Below are positions 23,471 through 37,300 of a DNA stretch of 64,000 nucleotides, in pieces. Below the pieces are notes generated by a model. That model saw only the letters and a program-made list of their open reading frames with translations, was not told where the DNA came from and did no database searches. How positions within the stretch are numbered: position 1 is the stretch's first letter; each line of letters opens with the position of its first letter. Made by a program: the position numbers and the translations under genes. This DNA is from Tretioscincus oriximinensis (lineage: Eukaryota; Chordata; Lepidosauria; Squamata; Gymnophthalmidae): NCBI GenBank assembly GCA_022410635.1, contig JAJVDF010000589.1, forward strand, positions 495,064 to 559,063. Direction: 5' to 3'.

Positions 23471-23844
23471 GGCTAGAGTCTGTGCATTACTGTAACACAA
23501 TAGGCTAATTCAGCTAGTAAATAAATAAATCATGCTCAGGAGAAACAATATATAGTTTTGTTTCATTATTAACAGTATTTATTTAGCATAAAAACAACTA
23601 AAATCGTCGTAATAAAAAATGTAATTAAATTCAAGAAAAGCAAATGAAAATACATATTAAAATCATGATCATGCATCTTAAAATTTCCTGGGGGAAATGT
23701 CCTCCCCCACCAACAAAAAAGAGGAAAAGGAGGAAAAACACTGAGAAAAAAGGAAAAAAGGAATTTTGCTATAATGGCAAAGACAGCAGGGTCATAACGG
23801 GTGGCGAGGCGAAGGATCCAAGGCAAGGTGCGGCACCCTTGGCT

Positions 23845-24085
23845 CAGTGCAGGCACGAATGGCTCAGTCGCTAAGAAGGCGGTCTTCCACCTGGGAGACG
23901 GAGCACCTTTCATTTCAGCTATTTGAAAGAAATGCAAGTTTGTATATCATTTAGATAAATGAGTACCATCATTAATCTCATGGGAAAAATAGAATAAGAT
24001 GCAAGCCTTTGGTTGAAAATTAGCCCTGTAAGCCACTGTGGAAAACAGCGGGGTATAAAAACACGACTCCTCTTCTTCTTTCTCC
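23845..24085 (+). mobile_element. Sauria-type SINE, diverged
   Basis: Head 'ggcacgaatggctcagtcgctaagaaggcggtcttccacctgggag' and tail 'agccctgtaagccactgtggaaaacagcggggtataaaaacacgactcctcttcttct', matching the copy at 19035. Confidence 0.72.
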
Positions 24086-24210
24086 TTCAATAATGGAAAA
24101 CTGTACGGAAAACTCATATATGCTCAANTTTCTCAAACGGTTTTGGGGCCAATGGGAGAGAGAAGCTCCAGGTTCCAGGCTCCTCCCTCCTCCCAGGCGC
24201 CACCTAATTT

Positions 24211-24321
24211 TGGCCATTTTGGGCCATGTGACTTCCAGCCTTGCCCCTTTTTGGTCACTTGGAACTAATCATGTGATCAAAAAGGGGGAGGGCAAGGACT
24301 CACATGACCCAAGATGGCCAC
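24211..24321. repeat. Fold-back palindrome (GTCACATG family)
   Basis: Left arm 'tggccattttgggccatgtgacttccagccttgccccttttt' and right arm 'aaaaagggggagggcaaggactcacatgacccaagatggcca' are near-perfect inverses around a ~26-base loop. A related copy lies near 26838-26950. Confidence 0.7.
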
Positions 24322-24554
24322 GGCCAGAAGTCACATGACCCGGAAGGGGTGGAACTGGAAGCTAGTCTGGGCAGGAATTTATTCCCCGGATACGAGTTTC
24401 CNGTGGTGGAAAATTTCCCNTAATTGCTCTCACTATATGTGAATTCNCCCCTCAGCACTTGCCACCCACCTGTCACTGCGTTCTTCCAGTCACTACCAGC
24501 CAATTGGTGAGAAGAATGCAGTGGTGGTGTAGGCAAAGTACTGATGACCCCATT

Positions 24555-24960
24555 TCCGACACCAGGATGTGCATCAATGTTCCATAATCTTGGAACATTG
24601 ACACATACTCTGGCCCTAGAATGGAGGCACCCATGCNCCTGATTACAACTTCTTGCCTTGGAAGGAAGTCATAATTAGGAATGCTGGCATGCATCCTGAC
24701 ACCAGAATGAAGACAATGACATAATTACAACTTCCTGTCTAATCAGGAAGTCGTAATCAGGAATGCTAGCACACATCCTAGTGGCAAAATGGAGGTGCTG
24801 ATGCTCCCAACTTCCTGTCTAGACAGGAAGTTATAATCAGGGACATTGGCACATATCTTGGTGGTAGAATGGTGGCGCCAATGCTCACAATTACAGCTTC
24901 CTGTNTAGGCAGGAACTCGCACTCAGGAATGCTAGTACACATGTTGGCACTGGAATGTTG
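24555..24960. repeat. ~95-base tandem repeat with internal hairpins
   Basis: Four to five diverged units of 'ggaatgctagcacacatcctagtggcaaaatggaggtgctgatgctc...aacttcctgtctaatcaggaagt'. Each carries an acttcctg/caggaagt hairpin. It sits just beyond the 3' end of gene 2. Confidence 0.65.
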
Positions 24961-25318
24961 TGGATGATGCTTGGCCTACACTAGGATTACTGCATAGCCA
25001 AACAATTAGGTGTGGTAACCTCTTCTGGAAATCAAGAATTAAGTTCCGGATNTCTGAGTACACCGCTGTAAATTTTGAAGTTCGGTTGGCAATCTTTTCC
25101 ACTCAGTAGTCAAATCTCTCCCTGCAAGTAGAGAAGAATCTATTCTTTGACCAGGAAGGAATATTAATTTATGTGTGAACAGAAAACAAAATCCACGTCA
25201 GTCACTTAAGGCGTAATCTTGTCTAAGGGCAGCAGGGGGAAAAAGTCTCTCTCAGAATGGAATTCAGTCTCTTCTGACCAGCAGGTAGTTTGAAACAGGC
25301 TGTCCCATGATTCNTCTT

Positions 25319-25393
25319 TCATCTTTTCATTGGTCCCAGCCATGTGATACTGAATTTTGCACAGGGAAATTCTGAACGCAGAGCAAGAGTCAA
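25319..25393 (-). CDS. Gene 2 exon 8: C-terminus and stop
   Basis: The acceptor is gttttcttccttccag|TTGACT. Read in phase 0 it gives LTLALRSEFPCAKFSITWLG followed by a few residues and TGA. It continues smoothly from ...VLQE of the previous exon. Its single cysteine could pair with the one in exon 6. Another frame is open longer (to 25206), but only phase 0 fits the upstream donor. Confidence 0.65.
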   Translation of the reverse strand: MTLALRSEFPCAKFSITWLGPMKR

Positions 25394-28300
25394 CTGGAAG
25401 GAAGAAAACATCAGAATGAGCAAAAGATTCAAATGCAGAACACAGGGGACCTTTAATAAAAACCAGCTTTTTATCTGCCAAAAATGAAGAACCTGATCCA
25501 AACAATACTGAGATCTGGAATGATTTATATCCCGCCCTTCACCATTGGTCCAGGACAGGTAACAAAAGATCAAGAAAACTACAAAAAATAAACATACATC
25601 AATATTGTCCTCTAAACATGAAGGTTTCGACCAATCAAAGAGCCAGCATTGAGTGAGCGCACTTATCAATTTTGCCGATGACACAAAGTTTGGAGGGGCT
25701 GCTAATACTAAGCAAGATAGAGAAAGGATTCAAAAAGATCTAGACAAGCTGGAACAATAGGATGAAACTAGCAGAATGATATTTAATAGAAATGCATGGT
25801 CCTATATCTGGGCAAAAAAATGAAGACAGCACATATAGAATGTGAAGAATATGTCTGAGCAGCAGCACAGGTGAAAAGGACCTGGGTGTATGGTAGATCA
25901 CAGACTAAACGTGAGTCAACAGTGTGAAGCAGCTNCAAAAAAAGCAAACACAATCCTGAGGTGTATTAAGAGAAGCATAGACTCTCGATCACGTGAAGTA
26001 ATTATTCCTCTCTGTTCCTTCCACACTTTCAGATATTGTTTTAAAATGTTGATTTTGTATTTCTGTTTCAATTGTCAGCCATCTTGAAACCTCCAAGTAT
26101 AGGGAAGGACAGACGTTTAAATAAATAAATGAACAAATTAATAAATTATTAAATAAAATTGTATACTTTGAGATGTCCCAAAGCAGTTGGAGCATCACTA
26201 TGTGATACAAGATGGGCTGTGACCTGGCTCAGCAGGGGTCTGGACCCATGATGGGAAATTTCCACCCCTGGAAACCTGTATCCGGAGGGGAGAAATTGTC
26301 AGGGAAAAGTTTTTTCTTGCTACTTTGCTCATGAAATGCAGAGATTGGCAGTCGTGAAGCAAGACCCTTAGTGGAAAAATAAATAGCCAGACCAAAATAA
26401 TTTTACTAAAAGTCGCAATTGATAAAGAAAAGTAGGCGAGGTGACTGTTATCATCACAGTCAACCTTCAAGCGCAAAATCCAGTAAATATTACAAAACAG
26501 CTACAAACCCTGTAGAAGAATTGAGCTGGGTGTGGCAAAAGGAAGAGCCATGTGGCAGCAGGTCCAGCTTAGCAGTCACATTCAACACACACACACAACT
26601 GGGAGAGTTGCGTCTGCTAAATACAGTAGTGCTATCAGCCAATCAGCATCAGGCACATACAGCAAGCAATTCCAAATTAGTTACTCCTGGCACAGTTGCA
26701 CCTGGTACAGTTAACTTCAAGTTTTAACCTTTAAAGGGTTTCAGAGGCACTTTTCAAATATAATAGGATATTAACACATTTAAAGTTACAACTCAACAGA
26801 AATTCTTGCCCAGACAGGCCCTGCCCTTCTGGTCCCACCCCTTCCAGGTCATGTGACTTCCATCCCTGGACTTTTTCCTTTGGGCCATGAGACCAAAAAG
26901 GGACGAGGCCAAAGGTCACATCACCCCAGATGGCCAAACCCGGAAATAAGGCACCAGGAAGTGGGTGGAGCATAGAGAGAGAGGGAGAAAGTCGGGTACT
27001 GGAGCCTCTCCCTTGTATAGGCCCCCAAATCGTGGAGGAATTTCATATGTGTGCAGGCACGTCCAAGAAAAAACAAGCGCGAGCAAAGAGGCAAACGTTA
27101 CCTCTTTATTTCCTTCTTTCGTTTCCCATTGATGAGAAGAAACAATGGATCTTTACGACAGAAATTTATTAAGACTCTTTTACATCCCACTAACAAGCCC
27201 CTGGGTGGCTGAATGCTGATGGACACAGTAGTGGCATCAACCTAGGATTGAAGTGACCCAGAACAAAGCAAGGCAAAGCTTTTTATCCAATTTCCACCCA
27301 TGAATGAGGAAATGAGCCTCGTGACTAGTCAACTGTTACTGACCATCCAATCAATTCCCAAACCTTCTGTATAAGGTCATCTTCCCTTGCACTTGTGTGG
27401 AATGTCAACCTGTTAGCTTATAATGAATGTCTGAGCAAGAAGAGATAAGCGGCAAGGTCCTTCTGTCAACTATGAGTTTATTTGGCTGAAGTGAGCAATT
27501 CTTTCAGCATCGAGACACTAACTGAGCACTCAATCAAAGGACGGAAAACGAGGTACAGCAGTGGTTGACTCAGTTAATATAGCCCTTTCTTCGCTCCACC
27601 CCATCACTGAATTTCAGCCAATAGGCAGCAGCTGGCTGGCGTGAAAATCACCGGAAGAAGACAAGCAAAACGTAAGCAGAAAAAGTTAACCCTTTCACAA
27701 CCCTGACACAAACCCTCACTTAGCCTTTCGCCTTTCTTGTTTCTAGGCTCCAGGATGTCTTCTTCCTGTCTTTGTCCTTCTCAGGGATGACAACCTTCTG
27801 CTTATCTCCTGACTTCTTGGTCAGTGCCAGTTAGAACTATGCAGGGTCGGCATCTCCTCTCCCAGCTGCGGGCCCCTTAGTATTCCATAGCTAAGGACAC
27901 CCATAAGGACAGGATACCCGCAAGCCCTTGAGACCATGGCTATGCAGTTTCTTAAGACGTGGGTTCAGGATTCATGCCTGAAAGCTGACGTCGATGGTTG
28001 CCACCTTTCCCTTGTTATACGGGATTTCCCATATTTTAGCTCAAAATTATGTGTCCCGCATTTTTAAGAGCATGTCCTTTATTTCACTTATCAAAAGGTG
28101 GCAACCCTAATGTTAGAACCAAGAAAACAGCAGAAACAGAGCTGCGCCCTATGACAGAGTTTTGTAAGTGGGACACATGAAAATGCCTGAGTTTGTAACT
28201 GATACATAAGTGAGCGTAATCGATGTCGGAGCCAGGCCTGCATACACAGAATATTAGAAATTATATCAGGGATCTGTCCAGCCTTTGACCAAATAAGACC

Positions 28301-31300
28301 AGGTAGCTAGGATCTGGACAAATATACTAAATGAAATTATAACAATCCAGAAAGTGAGGCTCAGAAATAGATATTTTCCAAAATTTAGGGGGAAATTGTC
28401 CCCATTTTTAAAAGCAGCACAACTACAATTCTCGGATTCTGGAAATACTGTGCCTGCCTATCACAACTTCCGTAAATGGTTTTCTTTACTTACCTAGTAT
28501 GCTCAAATAATGATAACCTGTGCCTGTAGATTTATTACAATTCAATGTAATTAACCTACTTTGATATCTGTTTAAGAATTTGTAAGTTGTTTGGCTAACC
28601 GGTCAGAGAGGCCAACCACTTAAGGGCTGGCACAGTGACATTCTGGCATATTTGAAAAGTTTATTGTTCATTTGTTGCCACATTTGTTATTGTTACAAAA
28701 TTGTATAGTGTAAAAATTTCTTACAATAAAAAATGAGCATGGAAAAAAAATATATTGGGGCAACACGAACAGGCAATGTCAAGAATATGGTCCAAGGTCA
28801 GAAAGCGCACAAAGCTATTCACAAAGAGGAATGAGGAAAATGGAACAATTACCAACAGCAAACAGAGATGAGCCTGCCTCCTCCTGCTGTGGAAGGGGCT
28901 ATAAATGGATACTAGGATGGATGTCTGGATGTTGCCTCCGGGATGGCGCAACAGGCAGGACTCCTGAAATACCATTTGCAGGGAGTCATGAACAGATGCA
29001 TAGTTTTGCTTTCCTCTGTTCGGACTGCCCAGGTGCATCTGGTGGGCCTCTGTGTGAGACAGAATGCTAGACTAGATGGACTGATCCAGTATGGCTCTTC
29101 TTATGTTCTTGTGTTATGTTCTTATTTCTGGCCTCAGTCCACTCTATGCCTATCTAAGCTCTCCTGCTCAACATCATTCTCAGACTGTTGGCTGGACGTT
29201 GCTCGTTGGTCAGCTTCTGCAAGTGATTCTACTTCCGAGACTGAGTCCCCATCAAGCCTGGGGCAAAGCATGACAGCAGGGCTCGTTTTATGTCCTTAAA
29301 GACCAGAAACCAATGGNAGGTCATTGTGTGTGGCAGGATCCTGGACAAGATGGGCTGTGGCTGATCTAGCAGGGATCCTGTTAACGATCTTATGTTCTTA
29401 AACAACCTTAACCAAACAATCTGTGCCCATAGACATCACTGACATGTACACAAGAACATAAGAAGAGCCCTGCTGAATCAGGTCAGAGCCCATCTAGTCC
29501 TGCCTTATGTCTCACACAGTGGCCCACCAATTGCACATGGATAGTCTGGAACAGAAAAAGGCAAAATCTTCAACTGTTCTCGACACCCTGCAAATGGCAT
29601 TTCAGGAATACCTATCTTTGATGCAAAAAATCCTCATCTTACCTCTTGTAGAACCATGTTTTTTAGCCTGGGATCCGTGACATTCAAGAAGGTGGTCAAA
29701 TGCATTGCCAAGGTGAGGCGGATCTGACCTGCCAATGTAAGAAGAAGGACATGGTTACATCTGTCTACTGTTTGCTTCACTTCCATTTCTATCTCCACAC
29801 ACTCCAAAAGGCCTCTTTCTTCCACCACAGACAGCACATTTTGCCTTATGATCCTGAAAGTCCCTTCTGACTCTATGCATTCATATCCCTTATATATTCA
29901 TTATCACTTTAACAACAACAAGAAGAAGAATAGTAACATTTATTCACAATGCTCCTTTCACCAAGGACCAACTCAGAGTTTTTGTTACTTTCTCCACAAC
30001 AGACACTCTTTGAAGAGTCCAACACTCTATCCACTCCACAAACGGGCACCCTTAACAAAGAGTGGTATGATGCTTTCTTTCAGCATTCGCTAATTCAGAA
30101 ACATCCACGTTTGTTTAGATAACATACAAAGAAAATTACTTTTCACTTTACTCCTTTGGTCTTCCATTCTGAAAGAGGATTGAAACTGGATTAACTCTTA
30201 AGTGTGACCACTTTTCTATCAGAAAAAACATAACAGGGCAGGGGGATCTGTGCATTGCTACTGATTATAAAAAAGAAGCAATTTCAGCAAGCACAGCTTG
30301 TAGTACTAGAAACACTTGCTGAAATTTCCTCATTGGCACATCCATTAAAAAGGCAGAAACCCTGGAACCACTAGGTGTGACCAGAGTAGAAATCATGCAT
30401 GCTTGTTGGAGGCAAGTCTCCCAGTCAATAGCGTCGGTTGTTGGATCTGAAATTTCAGACACAATTCAGCCTTGTTGGAAACATCTATCTTACATGTAAT
30501 AAAACGTGTACCCAGAGTCCATTGGTACGCCAACCAATGACTAGATTCGGAACTTTGGCAGCCTCCAGAGACCAATGACAAGGTTCAGAACCTTGGCAGC
30601 CTCCACACACAAGGAAGGGATGAAAGAAGGGAAGGAAGGAACAAGGGAAGGAAGAAAAAAAGGAAGAATATAGGAAGGAAAAAATGAAAGAAGGGAAGGA
30701 AGAAGAAAAGAAAATTGAAAGATGGGGAAAAGAATGAAAGGAGTGGCTAGTGAAAGGGGGATGGAAGGGGATAAAGGAGGGAGGGGGTGGAGATATGGAT
30801 GGGAGCAAGGAGGAGGCCAGTCCATTACCATAATGCAATGGGCAAAATCTGCTAGTCTATTACTAATTCATGTCGCTCTATTGAAACCCTGTCCATTCCC
30901 TCCAATGGAGGTGATTAAACATGGTGTACAAAGCCTGTGGCCCCAAATGACCCACAAGGGGGCTGCCGTGCTGGGTGGGGTGTGGTAGGAGCTGCCGCGA
31001 CCCACTCCAAAGCAACGTAGGATGTGGTGAGCGAAGGCGGAAACCACGCTTGCATTTTTTGCGCACTTTACGCTACGGCATTAAATAAAACATCCTATGG
31101 GAAATTGAATTTCATATCATTGAACAGAGAACAGAAGAAAAACTGCAAAGGAAGGAAAGCTTTGGGAAGAAAGAATTAGGTCCTTCAATTCTTAAATGGC
31201 AGCAACTTACCTGCATCCACAGAGACTGGAGGGCAGCTAGGTGCAGGCAGCACAGGGGTGGTGGCATTGTTTGAGATCACACTTCGAGCTGCTGAAGAAA

Positions 31301-34300
31301 TTAAAAATCAAACCAGAAGAAATCTTACGTGCAATTCAGAGGAAGGGAGGCAAAGTCCTCCCTTGGGAGTTATTGGTATCCAAATTGGTGCAGATAATAA
31401 TTCTGATCAGGGAAACCTAGATAGGCCCTGATTAATTGACCCTTTTAGGGTGCATCTGAAAGAATCAATTTTTCTACGAAAGGTCAGGCTGCCTACCTTT
31501 CTCTCTGCTCAGAAGACATGTGGCTGGGCAAACTGCGCATGGCAAAAGCGTTTACCATCTGAATTAAATGGAAACTGCATGCAACCAGGGCAGAGTCACA
31601 CCCTTTTCCCCCCCTGATGCAGCCATGGATTAAATTATGATGTGTCAAAGCTCCGCAGGGTACCTACCCCGACTTGTGGTCAATTCCTTAAGCTCTGCAG
31701 CTGTTGATGAGGAAGACTTGGTTGAAGGTAGAACCTCTGTAGTTAGCTCCGATGACAACGTTTGTGAGAGAGATTGTGTTACGTTTGTGAGAGAGATTGT
31801 TCCTGCTGCTCTGGAAGTAGCAAAACTGGTGGAGTTCTTCATGACTGAAGTTCTAGGACCATGGACAGTGGAAGGATCATCTGTTGTGGTACCACTGAAA
31901 ATAGAGTCTTCTAATCTAGAAGTGGTACGGGCAAAAAGGTTTCCTGGTGTGGTTCCAGCTGGTGAGTTGGAAACCTGTCCTGTGGACATTCCTGATTGAG
32001 AAGATGTGACTTCCTCTGAGATCCCCCCAGAGGTGGCTGTGTCTTCAGTAGATGAAGTCATGGTTGTTGAGACAGGTCCTTTTAATTTACTACTGGTAGG
32101 CACAATGGACCTTTCTTTTGGAGGGCTGCCGGTCACAGCTAAAGTGTCCATTTGGTTCTCTGTGGCATTGCTGGCCTGGGTTACAGTAGATTTATTTGAT
32201 GACATAGAAGTAGCAAAGGTAGTTGAGCTTTCAGGGGGTGAAGTGCTAGGAAAAGTGGTTGATGACAGGATTTCTTTAATTGTGCTACTCAAGGAGACTA
32301 CAGCTGGTAAGGAAGTGTGGAAAACCTCCAGTGCAAGTTCTGCCGATCTAGAACTGGTTTGTGCAAAGCTTCCAGCTGTGGCTTCAGTTGGTGAGGTGAG
32401 AACCCCTTCCCCATATATCTTTGCTTGGGATGGGATGGTGTTCGCCAGTGTTGCTTTGTCTTGACTAGCTGTAGAGAAAGTTGTTAATGCAAGTCCTTCT
32501 AGTTTGCTACTAACGGATGCAACTGAGATTTCCTCTGGAGGGCTGGTGGTAGCTTCTGAAGGACTCATTTTACTCTCTCTGGCAGTAGAAGTCAGGATTA
32601 TGGAAGTTGCAGTGGGGAAAGTATGTGCTGGAGAAAAGGCCTCCATGTTGGTACTGGTGGCGTTGCCATTGAAGGGTGGTGTTGCATCATGCAAGGTGGG
32701 AGTGTGTCCCATGGTCGACATTTCTTCTCCAGAAGTCAGAACATCCATCCTCATGGCTTTAGAGGAGACTTTATCTTGAAGAGTTAAAGACTTGTGCCTT
32801 GGAGTAGTGCTTTCTTCTGTAGTGATGGTGGTAGAAGCAGTTTTAGATGTCGGACCAGTTGAGATATCACTGGAAGTGCCAGGGCTGCTGGATGTTGCTT
32901 CTACTAAAGTGCTGTTGACAGCTGTCCTTCCCAGTCTTGGGGGAGACACAGGAGGCCTTGGGGAGGCTGATGAAAGGACAACATGGGAGAGTTCAAGCGT
33001 TGACACACCAAGAAAGGGCTGGGGAGATGTTTGTGAATCAGATGTGGTTCCTCTAGCTGAATCTGAAAAAAATTTGGAAAATAAACTTGATGAGAAATCT
33101 TAGTTTCCTCTCTAAAGTACTAGTCACACATCTGACCTTAAACTTCTTCAGCACATGCTCCGTCAAATTCGACACCCTACAACACCATATTTGAATTCAG
33201 GTTTTTCCATTGGCTGAAGCTCATTCTCCTGGACTTTCATCAGTAAGGCATGAAAGAGATAAGCATTCGAGGCCTCATGCGTCGGCCGTGGGGAGGAGCA
33301 AGCGCCCTCTACCATCACAATTGTGGTGCGTAAGATAAAATGTAAACATTTAGATCAAAACTAACTTGTCAGCCATCCTGAGTCGCTTCAGGTGAGAAAG
33401 GTGAGTCTCGAAACCTGGTTCATAATCTTCTTCTGTGGGCTGACAAAGAGCAGATAACTGCTATAACCACACAAACATTAAACCAGCAAATGCAGATGGA
33501 CCGACTTTTTTTAAAACCCTGGTTTTACGCAGGTTTTCACTTCCATAAATCCAGGGGTTGTGATCCTTGGGCTCTTCCAGTGTGAGAAGGAGCCTCAAGG
33601 GTCCAGGATCTAGCAGTGTGAGAAGGAGCCTCAAGGGTCCAGGATCCTTCTGGGTCTCCTGTAAATTCTGGCTGCACTGACAGCAGTTAAAAATTCCCAC
33701 GTTGGAGCAGCAGTGGGGAAATTAAAGTACAGGCAAAAAGTCAGGAAGGAGGGCAGAAGATTGACTTGGATTTCTTGTGATCATGGACCCCAGCCTTTGA
33801 GGGTTCGACCCCCAAGGACTGACCTCAGATCAAACAGTGTCAAAGCTCCACAGGGCACCTACCTTGACTTGTGGTTGGTTCCTTAAATCCTGCAGCTGTT
33901 GGTGTTGTAAAGTTGGTTGAAGGTAGAACCTCTGTGGTTAGCTCTGAGGACGATGTTTCTGGGACAGATTGTGTTACGGTGGTTGTCGTTGCTGCCGTGG
34001 AAGTAGCAAAGGTGGTGGAGTTTGTCATGAATGAAGTGCTAGGAGAAAGGACCGTTGAAGGGTCGTCTGNTGTGGTACCACTTGAAGAGGCTTCACTTGC
34101 TAAGGCTGTATAGAACAGTTCCCACATAGACTCTTCTGATCTAGAACTGGTACGGGCAACAAGGTTTTCTGGGGTGGTTCCTGCTGGTGAGGTGAATGGT
34201 CCTATGGATGTTTTTCTGGTTCTTCCTATGGATGTTTCTGCTTGAAAAGATGCGCCTTCCTCCGAGATCCCCCCAGAGATGGCTGTGTCCTCAGTAGATG

Positions 34301-37300
34301 ACATCATAGTTGTTGAAACAGGTCCCTTTAATTTGCTACTGCTAGGCACAACGGATGTTTCTTTTGAAGGACTGGCAGTCACAGCTAAAGTGCTAACTCG
34401 CACCTGTGTGGCACTGGTGGCCTGGGTTACAGTAGCTGCACCTGATGGCATAGCAGTAGCAGAGGTAGTTAAGCTTTCAGTGAATGATGTGCTGGGAAAA
34501 GGGGTTGATGACAGGATCTCCTTAATGGTGCGACTCAAGGAAACTTCAGCTGGTAAGGAAGTGTGGAAAACCTCCAGTGCAAGTTCTGCTGATCTAGAAC
34601 TGGCCTGTGCAAAGCTTCCAGCTATGGCTTCAGCTGGTGAGGTGACAACCTTTTCCCCGTACATCTTTGCTTGGGATGGGACGGTGTTCGTCCATGTAAT
34701 TACGGGTGTTGCTTTGTCTTCAGTAGCTGTAGAGAAGCTTGTTAATGCAATAATTTCTAATCTGCTACTAAGGGATGCAATGGAGCTTTCTTCTAGAGGG
34801 CTGGTGGTAGCTTCTGAAGGACTCATTTTACTCTTTCTGGCAGTAGAAGCCTGGATTATGGAAGATGTGATGGGGAAAGGATGTGCTGGAGAAGAGGCCT
34901 CCGTGTTGATACTGCTGGTGTTGCCTTTCAACTGTGCGATTGCATCATGGAAGATGGGAGTGTGTCCCCTGGTCGACAGTTCTTCTCCAGAAGTCAGATC
35001 GTCCATCCTCATGGTTTTAGAGGGGACATTATCCTGAACAGTTACAGACTTGTGCCTTGGACTAGTGCTTTCTTCTGTAGTGTTGGTGAAAGATGTTGGA
35101 CCAGTTGAGATATAACTGGAAGTGCCTGAGCTGCTGGATACTGCTTCTACTAAAGTGCTGTTGACAGTTATTCCTCCCAGTGGTGAGAGAGACATAAGAG
35201 GCATTGGGGAGGCTGATGAATGGACAATATGGGAGAGCTCAGGATGGAGAGATATTTGTGAATCAGATGTTGTTCCTCTTGCTGAATCTGAAAAAGAATT
35301 TGAAGAGAAACTTGATGAGAAATCTTAGTTTCCCTTCTAAATGGCTAGTCACAAATCTGACCTTAAACTTTCTTCAGCACATGCTCAGCATGCCGTCAGA
35401 TTCGACACCCTATGCACCATGTTTGAATTCAGATTTTTCCATTGGCTGAAGCTCATTCTCCTGGACTTTCATCAGTAAGGCATGAAAGAGATAAGCATTC
35501 GAGGCCTCATGCGTCGGCTGTGGGGAGGAGCAAGCGCCCTCTACCATCACAATTGTGCGNAAGATAAAATGTAAACATTTAGATCAAAACTAACTTGTCA
35601 GCCATCCTGAGTCGCTTCAGGTGAGAAAGGTGAGTCTCGAAACCTGGTTTATAATCTTCTTCTTCAGTGGGCTGACAAAGAACAGAGAACTGCTGTAACC
35701 ACACAAACGTTTAGGCAGCAAATGCAGATGGACCGACTTTTTTTAAAACCCTGGTTTTACGCAGGTTTTCACTTGCATAAATCCATGGGCTGTGATCCTT
35801 GGGCTCTTCCTGGCTCCTCTAGCGGTGTGAGAAGGCGCCTCAAGGGTCCAGGATCCTTCTGGGTCTCCTGTAAATTCTGGCTGCACTGACAGCAGTTAAA
35901 AATTCCCACGCTGAAGCAGCAGTGGGGAAATTAAAGTACAGGCAAAAAGTCCGGGGGGGGGGGGGGAGGGAAGATCGACTTGGATCTTTGTTATCATGGA
36001 CCCCAGCCTTTGAGGGTTCGATTGCCAAGGACTGATGTCGGATCAGACATCTTCCTGTCCAGTCAGAGCATATGGCAAAGTCATCGTCAGAATGCTCTAA
36101 ACTCAAATTGCATTAAGCTGCACTTGTGATGGTTTCTGAGCAAACTCTGCTCAGAAAACATGTGGCTGGGCAAACTGCGCATGGCTGCGAAATCTGCATT
36201 AAATGGAAACCACATACACTCAGTGCAGAGCCAAACAGCTTTCATACCCGTTTTTCCTCCCTAGTGCAGATGCAGCCATGAATTAAATTCTGATGTGTCA
36301 AAGCTCCACAGGACACCTACCTCGACTTCTGGTTGGTTCCTTAACCTCTACAGCTGTTGGTGTGGGGGAGTTGGTTGAATATAGAACCTCTGTGATTAGT
36401 TCTGAGGACGATGCTTGTGGGACAGATTGTGTTACGGTGGTTGTTGTTGCTGGCGTGGAAGTAGCACAGGTGGTGGAGTTTGTCATGAATGAAGAGCTAG
36501 GAGAAAGGACTGTTGAAGGGTTGTCTCTTGTGGTACCACTGGAAGAGGCTTCACTTGTTAAGGCAGCAGAGAACAGTTCCTGCATAGACTCTCCTGATCT
36601 AGAACTGGTACGGGCAACAAGGTCTCCTGGTGTGGTTCCAGCTAGTGAGTTGGATGGTCCTGTGGATGTTTTTCTGGATCTTCCTATGGATGTTCTTGCT
36701 TGAGAAGATGTGGCTTTCTCCGAGATTCCTCCAGAGGGGGCTGTTTCTTCGGTATATGAAATCATGGTTGTTAAAACAGATCGCTTTAATTTACTACTGG
36801 TAGGCATAACGGATGTTTCTTTTGAAGGGCTGGTGGTCACAGCTAAAGTGCTCGCTTGCTCCTGTGTGGCACTGGTGGCCTGGGTTACAGTAGCTGCACG
36901 TGATGGCATAGCAGTAGCAAAGGTAGTTAAGATTTCAGTGAATGATGTGCTGGGAATCTCCTTAATGGTGCGACTCAAGGAGACTTCAGCTGCTAAGGAA
37001 GTGTGGAAAAACTCCAGTGCAAATTCTGCTGATCTAGAACTGTTCTCCGCTTCAGCTGGTGAGGTGACAACCTCTTCCCTGTATATCTTTGTTAGGGATG
37101 GGATGGTGCTCGCCCATGCAATTCTGGGGGTTGCTTTGCCTTCAGTAGCTGTAGAGAAGGTCATTAAGCCAAGACCTTCTAATTTGCTACTAACAGTTTT
37201 TTCTTCCGGAGGGCTGGTGGTAGCGTTTGATGGACTCATTTTCCTCTCTCTGGCACTAGAAGTCTGGATTATGGAAGATGTGGTGGGGAATGTATGTGCT

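Noticed and set aside
23180..23500. Phe/Ser/Leu-rich frames over the purine tract
   Set aside because: Low-complexity translation of a (GGAA)n tract. The same happens at 30541-30838.
25206..25505. Longer alternative frame across gene 2 exon 8
   Set aside because: It is open further, but the upstream donor (29643) is phase 0 and only the shorter frame ending at 25319 continues it. No donor was seen to extend the other frame.
30265..30462. Possible extra gene 2 exon (DPTTDAIDWETCLQQ...)
   Set aside because: There is an AG before it, but the pyrimidine tract is weak and it runs to a stop without a donor. Including it would cut off the well-supported exons 7 and 8.
34279..35037. Plus-strand frames of ~200-250 codons opposite gene 2 exons B, C and D
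   Set aside because: They recur only because the exons are duplicated; Val/Ala-rich antisense shadows of the Ser/Thr codons. The minus-strand splice sites and phases fit the mucin gene.
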